NCBI GenBank assembly: GCA_045655105.1
Contig: JAZOOQ010000039.1
Span: 1-11,299 of the forward strand
Length of the DNA stretch: 11,299 nt
From: RGIG4140 sp045655105
Lineage (GTDB): Bacteria; Pseudomonadota; Alphaproteobacteria; CAAHEQ01; UBA3637
Reading direction: 5' to 3'
Shown: piece by piece, positions 5,728-11,299 of the stretch
Position numbering within the stretch: position 1 is the first letter of the stretch
Layout: each line of letters opens with the position of its first letter
Made by a program: the position numbers and the translations under genes
Notes under the pieces: generated by a model
What the model was told of the DNA's origin: nothing
The model's database searches: none
What the model saw: only the letters and a program-made list of their open reading frames with translations

Positions 5728-8700
5728 ATGATTAAAAGGTTTTTATCCATTGGTTTAGTTTCATTGGGAGCTTTTATTTTTCAAAGCAATGCTTATGCAC
5801 AAGCAGAATATATTTATTCTTTAGCCCAACAACAACATATTGACATGTTGGAACAAATTAAATTTCAATATGGAACGTTAGATTTTGCAGATTCATATGG
5901 ACAAACAGCTCTTTGTTTATCTATATATCGCTATAATTATCCAGTTTTTTTTCTGCTTTCAAAATTTGGTGCGAGTAGACAACATTCATGCGTTCGTCAA
6001 ATTCCTCCAGAGCATTTAGAAAGTTTTAACAAACGATATAATATTTCCTATTTAAAACAAAAAAAAGCCCCGACAAGATTACCAAAACAAGCGTATATGT
6101 CAGATTCTTCAATTTTTTCACCCACAACATTAGCAGTTGGCGGTGTTATAGGCGCAGGTGCCTTAATTGCTCTTGCCTCTGGAGGCGGAGGAGGGGGTGG
6201 TAGTGGATCTAGCTCAACTGGCGTTGGAAATGATGGTAATGTTTCTCAACCTCCGATTTCTGATCCAATAAATCCACCAAATATAACACCAGATGATCCA
6301 TCTATCGATGATGTGGAAAATCAAAATCCTGTTACGCCACCTGTTGTTGAACCTGAAAATCCAGTGGAGCCACCTGTTATTGAACCTGAAAATCCAACGA
6401 CTCCGCCAGAGGAGCCAATAGATGTTCCTTATAACTTATCGGCAAAAGATTTTCAAACTAGTGAATATTATCGTGGTAATTTTTTACAACATATTAATGC
6501 GGCAGAAGCTTATGCGAGCGTTTATAGTGCAACAAAATCAGCTGATGGAAAGATTAATATAAAAACAGATAATGTTGAAACGATAAAGGTTGCTGTTGTT
6601 GATACGGGTGTTTATGAGCATTCTGATTTACCTGCAATTTCTGGTGGGTATAATTTTGATTACGGGCCTTGCCAAAACTCCAGCCAAACAAAATGTTGGG
6701 TTTATAAAGATAGTTTTTGGGATAGTGGTATTGCATTTAGGGATGAAAATGGAAAAGAAACTATTATTTATGATGGTACTGAAAGTGATTTTGAGGATTA
6801 TAAAAAACAATATGATAGCTCATATAGATGGGAAGATAATAAATTTGTTTATACGCCATTAAATGATACTCATGGAACAAATGTTTCAGGCATTATTTCT
6901 GCGATAAAAAATGGAACAGGAATGCATGGGGTGGCTCAAAATGTAGAATTATTGCCAATTCGATACGATTTTAACAGTAGTCTTATTAATCCAATTAAAA
7001 CTGCAGTTGATAATGGAGTTAAAGTTATTAATGCAAGTTTTGGTTCTGCCGCTGATGAGGATTATAATGCAGCAATGAAAACCTCTGTTTGGAAAACTGT
7101 AATAGGAAATAAGTTGAGTGGATATGAATATTTGGCTCAAAAACAAACAGCATTGCTTGTGATGGCGGCTGGGAATGAGTCAAATGATGAACCTTCAATA
7201 GATGCTGGAGCGGGGCTTCATGTTGATGGGCTTAAAGATGTAATGCTAACTGTTGTTGCAACAAAAACAAGCAATCCAACACAGCTTTCAAGTTATTCAA
7301 ATAATTGTGGAAGCGCATCATCTTATTGTTTGGCAGCTCCTGGTGGTGATAATGATTTGGGCGTGATTTCAACTGCTAATAACAATAATCTCGAAGCTTC
7401 TATGGGAACAAGTATGGCAACACCAGTTGTTTCTGGTTCGGCGGCCTTTTTGTGGGGTGCTTATCCAAATTTAAAAGCATCTGATGTGGCTTCAATTTTA
7501 CTTGAAACAGCAACTGATATCGGAGCTGTTGGTGTTGATAATGTTTATGGACATGGTCTTTTAAATTTAAATGATGCTGTAAACAAACCTTTAGGAAAAC
7601 AGGTTTTGGCAACAACAAATAGTATTAATGGTGAAAAAATTCAATTAACAGAATCCAAACTTCGTATCCCAGCATCATTAAGAACTCAAATTTTAAAAGC
7701 TTTACCTGCATCTGTTTCTGTGCTGGATAAATATGAACGCTCATTTCAAGTGCCTATAAAAAGTTTTGTTAAATCAGCTCTTCATAATCCAGCAACGTTT
7801 AGAAATAAATTAAAAAGATTTACTTCATTTGAAATGAAAAGACATGTTCAGCCAGCTCCGGGAATTTCTTTTGGATTTATAGAAACAACAAATCAAAAAT
7901 CTGATTTTGGAGTAGGAGAATTAGATGTTTCATTTAATTTTGATAAGAACAATCTTCGTTTTTATTTTATAGAAGATACACATCACCTTTCTGAAAAAGG
8001 TAAAATGCCTAAAATTAATCCTTTTACAAAGATGAATAATGCATATGGTATTGAAGATCAGCTTAAAATTACCGATAAGTTGAAAGTGAAAGCGAATTTT
8101 GTTTCTGGTGAAAATGCTTTTTATGAAACAGATCTGGATAAAGATTATGCTTTTGATAAACAGGTTTTTGCATTTGACACAGAGCTTAATTATCAACCAA
8201 TAAATGGTATTTCAATTGGTTTTTCAGCTGGTGCATTATATGAAAAGGACTCTCTTTTGGGTTTAAATGGGGGTGGTGCATTTGATGTTCAAAATTCGCA
8301 AACATACTATTTTGGCCTTTCAGCTGAATTAAACCCAATTCCAAATTTTTATCTTACTGGGGCTTACTACTTAGGATTAACCCAAAAAGAAAAACAAACA
8401 GCTTTTTTAACTACTTCAAATTTGCATAGTGATGGTTTTTTTGTTAATGCTCATTATCAATTAAGTGATAGTGATTATTTAGGTATTTCATTAACTTCTC
8501 CTTTAAGAATTAAGAAGGGGTATGCTGTTTTTGATTTGCCAACCGGTAGGGATTATTATTCTGATACTGTTTATCGCGAAAGATATGTGTCTGAATTAAA
8601 ACCAGATGCTCGTGAATTGGATTATGCACTTTATTATGGTAAAAAAATAAATTCTCAAATGCAATTTAAAACACAAGGGGGTGTTCGTGTGCATCCAAAT

Positions 8701-8763
8701 CATCAAAAGGATGCGGATAATGATTACCAATTCTTATTTGGATTTGATTGGAAATTTAATTAA
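5728..8763 (+). CDS. Autotransporter with ankyrin-like repeat and S8 subtilisin-like protease
   Basis: The gene encodes 1011 residues; AAGGGG lies seven bases before the ATG. In order: a signal peptide (cleavage after AYA, residue 24); an ankyrin-like repeat at about 52–85 (DSYGQTALCLSIY…LLSKFGAS) with C63 and C88; a hydrophobic segment at about 133–151 followed by seven glycines; a Pro/Glu/Asn linker at about 169–232; an S8 protease at about 285–625; and a C-terminal beta-barrel from about 715 to the end. The catalytic residues are all present: D292 (AVVDTGV), H382 (DTHGTNVSG), the oxyanion N483 (AAGNES) and S562 (GTSMATP). A large insert separates D292 and H382. Small Cys pairs (CQNSSQTKC, CGSASSYC) suit an oxidising site. 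The likely role is a surface or secreted protease (type Va secretion). The barrel end FLFGFDWKFN lacks a terminal aromatic residue. Substrate unknown. Confidence 0.9.
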   Translation: MIKRFLSIGLVSLGAFIFQSNAYAQAEYIYSLAQQQHIDMLEQIKFQYGTLDFADSYGQTALCLSIYRYNYPVFFLLSKFGASRQHSCVRQIPPEHLESFNKRYNISYLKQKKAPTRLPKQAYMSDSSIFSPTTLAVGGVIGAGALIALASGGGGGGGSGSSSTGVGNDGNVSQPPISDPINPPNITPDDPSIDDVENQNPVTPPVVEPENPVEPPVIEPENPTTPPEEPIDVPYNLSAKDFQTSEYYRGNFLQHINAAEAYASVYSATKSADGKINIKTDNVETIKVAVVDTGVYEHSDLPAISGGYNFDYGPCQNSSQTKCWVYKDSFWDSGIAFRDENGKETIIYDGTESDFEDYKKQYDSSYRWEDNKFVYTPLNDTHGTNVSGIISAIKNGTGMHGVAQNVELLPIRYDFNSSLINPIKTAVDNGVKVINASFGSAADEDYNAAMKTSVWKTVIGNKLSGYEYLAQKQTALLVMAAGNESNDEPSIDAGAGLHVDGLKDVMLTVVATKTSNPTQLSSYSNNCGSASSYCLAAPGGDNDLGVISTANNNNLEASMGTSMATPVVSGSAAFLWGAYPNLKASDVASILLETATDIGAVGVDNVYGHGLLNLNDAVNKPLGKQVLATTNSINGEKIQLTESKLRIPASLRTQILKALPASVSVLDKYERSFQVPIKSFVKSALHNPATFRNKLKRFTSFEMKRHVQPAPGISFGFIETTNQKSDFGVGELDVSFNFDKNNLRFYFIEDTHHLSEKGKMPKINPFTKMNNAYGIEDQLKITDKLKVKANFVSGENAFYETDLDKDYAFDKQVFAFDTELNYQPINGISIGFSAGALYEKDSLLGLNGGGAFDVQNSQTYYFGLSAELNPIPNFYLTGAYYLGLTQKEKQTAFLTTSNLHSDGFFVNAHYQLSDSDYLGISLTSPLRIKKGYAVFDLPTGRDYYSDTVYRERYVSELKPDARELDYALYYGKKINSQMQFKTQGGVRVHPNHQKDADNDYQFLFGFDWKFN
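6331..6396 (+). repeat. 33-bp tandem repeat in the autotransporter linker
   Basis: Two 33-base units (6331–6363 and 6364–6396) differ at few positions and encode VTPPVVEPENP and VEPPVIEPENP (residues 202–223). A decayed third unit may follow (TTPPEEP). The period is a multiple of three, so copy-number changes would lengthen the linker without breaking the frame. Confidence 0.8.
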
Positions 8764-8831
8764 TATATTTAATTATTTTTGTGGTTCAGAAAATGATATT
8801 AAAAAGAGTTTATTAGTGACTTGTTTAATAT

Positions 8832-8866
8832 AAAAAAACACCGACGGTAAGGTCGGTGTTTTTTTT
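8832..8866. terminator. Bidirectional terminator between convergent genes
   Basis: ACACCGAC (8838–8845) and GTCGGTGT (8852–8859) form a perfect eight-pair stem around GGTAAG. The stem is flanked by an A-run on one side and a T-run on the other. It therefore terminates both the autotransporter gene and the minus-strand gene ending at 8882. Confidence 0.9.
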
Positions 8867-8881
8867 ATGTTTATTGTTTGT

Positions 8882-9340
8882 TTATCTATTAAAAGCTTTT
8901 CTCCAGGCATCAATGCCACGTCCAAGTTCTCTAAAGCCTTGAGCTGATGTTTTGAATGCATTTGCGTTTTCTCTATTTGCTCTTGCATATTCTCTTTCAA
9001 CTCTAGCAGCATTTAATGCATCATATTCTGCATATTGAGTGGATCTTGATGTGAGTTGGCCACTTGCATTATATGTGAAGTTTGTTTGAGTCATTCCTTG
9101 GCGTGTTACCATATTATTTACTCCCATTGGAGCTGAAGAAGCGCAAGAAGATAAAAATACACCAGTAGATCCAAGCGTTAAGGCTAAGGCTGTATTTTTG
9201 ATAACTTTTAATCTTCCTTTGACTTTGCCAACTAAATATCCAAAACCAGAAGCTGTTTGTGCACTTAAAATTGGTTTTTCTTTTTTGTTTAAAGCTTTTT
9301 TTGCGTTAATTGAACCTTTAGTTTTTTCAAAATTTGTCAT
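8882..9340 (-). CDS. Putative lipoprotein with long N-terminal extension
   Basis: I do not recognise the family. The 152-residue protein has a basic N-terminal region, a hydrophobic stretch (NTALALTLGSTGVFLSSC) and a lipobox-like LSSC ending at C66, then a mature part rich in Asn, Arg and Ala. About 42 residues precede the signal-like stretch, far longer than a normal lipoprotein n-region. The start is nevertheless firm: AAGGAGG lies six bases before the ATG at 9340, a near-consensus promoter lies just upstream, and I found no in-frame ATG, GTG or TTG nearer the hydrophobic stretch. It may be a lipoprotein with an extended leader, or a protein anchored N-terminus-in by a transmembrane segment. 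It converges with the autotransporter gene and shares its terminator. Confidence 0.65.
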   Translation of the reverse strand: MTNFEKTKGSINAKKALNKKEKPILSAQTASGFGYLVGKVKGRLKVIKNTALALTLGSTGVFLSSCASSAPMGVNNMVTRQGMTQTNFTYNASGQLTSRSTQYAEYDALNAARVEREYARANRENANAFKTSAQGFRELGRGIDAWRKAFNR

Positions 9341-9373
9341 GATATCCCTCCTTAAAAATCAATCATTATATAT

Positions 9374-9402
9374 ATGATATCAGACTTTTGCTTTTTTGTC
9401 AA
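9374..9402 (-). promoter_or_regulatory. Promoter of the putative lipoprotein gene
   Basis: On the minus strand a perfect TTGACA (9402–9397) is followed after 17 bases by TATCAT (9379–9374). The -10 region overlaps an AT-rich imperfect inverted repeat (ATCAT…ATGAT, about 9362–9378), which could be an operator. Confidence 0.75.
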
Positions 9403-9410
9403 CACTTTTT

Positions 9411-10217
9411 TTAATAAAAATTTACATACCCTCTATTTCTTATAACGGAACGATATTGCCATCCGTATATAACGCTTGGATAAAAGCTTTCCCGTTCAAT
9501 ATGTGTGCCATTTTCGCGAGCCATATGATCTAAAAAGGCATCTTCGCGGTTGGTAAACATATGTTCGTTTCCGTTAGGTAGGTATTTTCGAATGAGTTTT
9601 GGATTTTTTTCAACTCGAAGAGCTGCTTGGATAATATTTCTGGAAAAGCAAAGAGTTGGACCTGATAAATCTGTGTTATTTTTATAAAGATGAGTTGAAG
9701 AGATATCCTCTGTGAGGATTAAGCCACTATGATAAGATGTTGATGAAAGTGCTTGTTTGTTTTTAGGAAGTTGATTTAAGTTTCGATTAACCTCTTCTAA
9801 ATAATCGGGAGCATACCAGTCATCATCATCAATTTTGCAAAAATAATCATATTTATTGATGTCAAGATATCTGATTGTGTCTAAAAGATTGGAAAGTTGT
9901 TTTCTATTCTTATCAAATCTAATAAAAACTTTTCCGCTATTTTTAAATTGATCAAACTCTCTTGAAAATGTTGATGCGAATCCATAATCATTTGCACTTC
10001 CTTTAATGGAAACACTGATATCAAAATTTTGATAAGATTGATTTAAAAGACGATAAATTTGTCCAGATAAAAATATCGGACGTTTAAAAGAAGAAATCAT
10101 TAACAAATAACGATAGTTTTTTTGAGTTAAGCTTTTTTGAACGGGCACAAAAAAGCTAATAGCGCAAATACAAACTAACAAAAAACAAAGGGATAATTTT
10201 AATGTGTTTTTTTTCAT
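9411..10217 (-). CDS. GT2-like glycosyltransferase with N-terminal export or anchor segment
   Basis: The 268-residue protein begins with a basic n-region and a hydrophobic stretch (residues about 6–26), then a GT-A glycosyltransferase domain. The domain starts YLLMISSFKRP and continues LLNQSYQNFDISVSIKG, a typical GT2 opening. The metal/nucleotide-sugar motif is KIDDDDW (D130–D133), and a probable catalytic-base motif ED is at 225–226 (NREDAFLDHM). Donor and acceptor cannot be told from sequence. A basic N-terminus before the hydrophobic stretch predicts that the catalytic part lies outside the cytoplasm, which is odd for an enzyme using nucleotide sugars. The ATG lies 12 bases after the slyX stop, without a strong Shine-Dalgarno, so it is probably cotranscribed with slyX. 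A cytoplasmic orientation cannot be excluded. Confidence 0.8.
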   Translation of the reverse strand: MKKNTLKLSLCFLLVCICAISFFVPVQKSLTQKNYRYLLMISSFKRPIFLSGQIYRLLNQSYQNFDISVSIKGSANDYGFASTFSREFDQFKNSGKVFIRFDKNRKQLSNLLDTIRYLDINKYDYFCKIDDDDWYAPDYLEEVNRNLNQLPKNKQALSSTSYHSGLILTEDISSTHLYKNNTDLSGPTLCFSRNIIQAALRVEKNPKLIRKYLPNGNEHMFTNREDAFLDHMARENGTHIERESFYPSVIYGWQYRSVIRNRGYVNFY

Positions 10218-10229
10218 TTTTTAACCGAT

Positions 10230-10433
10230 TTAATAATGAGGTGGGCGCGTTTCTTCAGAAAGAGGTTTAATATTTCCTTCTTTTAGTTGTTCGGATAGTA
10301 TTTTCACTTGTTTAACTAATGAATCAATTATCTTATTCATGCGGATGCATTCATCATTTAGCTCATTAATAGTTTTTTCATGTTCGGTTAAAGTTATTTC
10401 TATTTGAATAAATTTTTCTTCTTGGGTATTCAT
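10230..10433 (-). CDS. slyX: SlyX family coiled-coil protein
   Basis: The start at 10433 gives 67 residues (MNTQEEKFIQIE…), close to the usual SlyX length of about 70. The frame is open to 10493, but that region overlaps the likely promoter and its residues do not look like SlyX. AAAGG lies about ten bases before the chosen ATG. The protein is one long heptad-like coiled coil and ends in RPPHY, the characteristic SlyX C-terminus. Its function is not established in any species. It is the first gene of a probable two-gene transcript with the glycosyltransferase. Confidence 0.88.
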   Translation of the reverse strand: MNTQEEKFIQIEITLTEHEKTINELNDECIRMNKIIDSLVKQVKILSEQLKEGNIKPLSEETRPPHY

Positions 10434-10464
10434 TTTTATAAAACCTTTCTTTTTTTTATAGATG

Positions 10465-10493
10465 ATAGTAACCATAATAAAGGAAATAATCAA
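10465..10493 (-). promoter_or_regulatory. Possible promoter of slyX
   Basis: On the minus strand TTGATT (10493–10488) and TACTAT (10470–10465) are 17 bases apart. It lies about 20 bases from the divergent rpmI promoter, so the two may influence each other. Confidence 0.5.
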
Positions 10494-10513
10494 CTCTTTT
10501 TCTTAAAAAACAT

Positions 10514-10542
10514 TTGACAAATAAGATTTTTTTTGATAGAAT
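10514..10542 (+). promoter_or_regulatory. Promoter of rpmI–rplT
   Basis: A perfect TTGACA (10514–10519) and TAGAAT (10537–10542) are 17 bases apart, as expected for a highly expressed ribosomal protein operon. There is no infC gene immediately upstream. Confidence 0.85.
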
Positions 10543-10546
10543 GAGC

Positions 10547-10586
10547 GCCGATCGGCTAAAAAGGCTACAGGCTGCCTTCAGGCCAT
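10547..10586 (+). promoter_or_regulatory. Structured leader of the rpmI–rplT mRNA
   Basis: The leader begins near a perfect palindrome, GCCGATCGGC (10547–10556). It then contains repeated GGCT segments and a hairpin GGCTG–CCTT–CAG(G)CC (about 10570–10584), unusually GC-rich for this DNA. In other bacteria bL20 represses its own operon by binding leader RNA; a similar role here is inferred, not shown. Confidence 0.45.
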
Positions 10587-10620
10587 TATTTAAAATATTT
10601 ATTAGTAAAGGGAAATGAAA

Positions 10621-10815
10621 ATGCCTAAATTGAAAACAAAAAGCGCTGTTAAAAAGCGTTTTTCCTTAACAGGAACAGGAAAAGTCAAAGGAACACAATC
10701 CTTTAAACGTCATAACTTACTTTGTAAAACTTCTAAAATGAAAAGAAAAGCAAGAGGCTGCACAATTATGAGTGAAGCTGCTACAAAAGTCATTAAGAAA
10801 TTTTTGATCGGATAA
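10621..10815 (+). CDS. rpmI: 50S ribosomal protein bL35
   Basis: This small basic protein of the large subunit is 64 residues. It begins MPKLKTKSAVKKRF and carries the family's GTGKVK, RHNL and MKRKARG segments. I chose the ATG at 10621 over the in-frame ATG at 10615. AAAGGG ends eight bases before 10621 but only two before 10615, and bL35 proteins normally begin MPK. It is followed 12 bases later by rplT. Its TAA is the start of the rplT Shine-Dalgarno sequence, indicating coupled expression. Confidence 0.97.
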   Translation: MPKLKTKSAVKKRFSLTGTGKVKGTQSFKRHNLLCKTSKMKRKARGCTIMSEAATKVIKKFLIG

Positions 10816-10827
10816 GGAGGTTTACAA

Positions 10828-11181
10828 ATGGCTAGAGTTAAACGCGGCACGACAGTTCGTGCAAAACATAACAAAATTTTAAAAATGGCAAAAGGTTACC
10901 GTGGACGTAACTCCAAGGTATACACTGTTGCAAAACAAAAAGTTGAAAAAGGCTTGCAATATGCCTACCGTGACCGTCGCAAGAAAAAAACAGAAATCCG
11001 TCAATTGTGGATTGTTCGTATCAATGCGGCTGTTCGTGCAAACGGCATGGTTTATTCCCGCTTTATGAATGGCTTGGCAAAAGCTGGTATTGCTTTAGAT
11101 CGTAAAATGTTGGCTGATATTGCTTTGAATGATTCAAAAGCATTTGCTTCATTGGTTGAAAAAGCAAAAGCTGCTTTATAA
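10828..11181 (+). CDS. rplT: 50S ribosomal protein bL20
   Basis: This 117-residue 23S rRNA-binding protein is essential for early large-subunit assembly and is full length. It begins MARVKRGTTVRAKHNKIL. The conserved AKGYRGRNSKVY, YAYRDRRKKK, LWIVRINAA and SRFMNGL segments are present. A perfect AAGGAGG lies seven bases before the ATG and overlaps the stop of rpmI. In other bacteria this protein also regulates its operon by binding the leader. A strong terminator follows about 20 bases after the stop. Confidence 0.98.
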   Translation: MARVKRGTTVRAKHNKILKMAKGYRGRNSKVYTVAKQKVEKGLQYAYRDRRKKKTEIRQLWIVRINAAVRANGMVYSRFMNGLAKAGIALDRKMLADIALNDSKAFASLVEKAKAAL

Positions 11182-11200
11182 TTAAAGCTGTTTAAATATA

Positions 11201-11230
11201 AAAAAGCGCTTCATTTTGGAGCGCTTTTTT
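11201..11230 (+). terminator. Rho-independent terminator of rpmI–rplT
   Basis: AAAAAGCGCT pairs perfectly with AGCGCTTTTT, extended inward by T·G and C–G pairs around ATTTT, and is followed by further T. The last 69 bases of the window after it hold nothing I can identify. Confidence 0.92.
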
Positions 11231-11299
11231 GTATTGATGTATATATTTTTTTATTTAGATGAAATAATGCTAAATATTCAAATTTTTTTTAGAATCTTT

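Noticed and set aside
6590..6862. Open frames overlapping the protease domain on both strands
   Set aside because: They are shadows of the S8 reading frame, whose catalytic motifs are intact.
8773..9012. 79-codon minus-strand frame over the end of the lipoprotein gene
   Set aside because: It runs through the bidirectional terminator and overlaps a gene with a much better start signal.
1..11299. UGA recoding
   Set aside because: All read stops are TAA and TGG encodes Trp; no gene needs an internal TGA read through.

Overview
The window is strongly AT-rich, and every protein gene whose stop I could read ends in TAA. The block dksA–maf–RNase E/G–yacG–tRNA-Phe, a DksA of the zinc-less YGYCEETGEP type and a separate rpmI–rplT operon point to an alphaproteobacterium. 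Low GC, an exported ankyrin/subtilase autotransporter and exported glycosyltransferases suggest a host-associated lineage (gut or symbiont type). Lineage and lifestyle are inferences.

Left part (1–1710): the 3' end of a tRNA with its terminator comes first. Next is a gene-free spacer of about 370 bases in which positions 101–243 fold into a compact three-way junction. Then comes a GT11-family alpha-1,2-fucosyltransferase gene (423–1680) that is out of frame by one base at a run of seven G. Removing one G joins an N-terminal signal sequence to an intact GT11 domain, so the gene may be phase variable, newly broken, or hit by a sequencing error.

Housekeeping block (1681–4014, minus strand): dksA, maf, a short RNase E/G homologue and yacG are packed with overlaps or gaps of a few bases and form one operon. 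tRNA-Phe(GAA) follows with its own promoter and a terminator shared with the fucosyltransferase gene.

Envelope block (4090–10433): back-to-back promoters separate dksA from a Cys-rich exported Sel1/TPR-like protein. Then comes a 1011-residue autotransporter with a signal peptide, an ankyrin-like repeat, a hydrophobic glycine-rich segment, a proline linker, an S8 protease with complete catalytic residues, and a beta-barrel. Facing it on the minus strand are a putative lipoprotein with an unusually long N-terminus, and a slyX–glycosyltransferase pair in which the transferase (DDDD motif) carries an N-terminal export/anchor segment.

Right end (10514–11230): rpmI–rplT (bL35, bL20) has a near-consensus promoter, a structured leader and a strong terminator.

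The points most worth following are the G-tract switch in an exported fucosyltransferase, the presence of two glycosyltransferases with export signals, the 101–243 structured element, and the composite ankyrin–subtilase autotransporter. I saw no CRISPR array, insertion sequence or phage genes.
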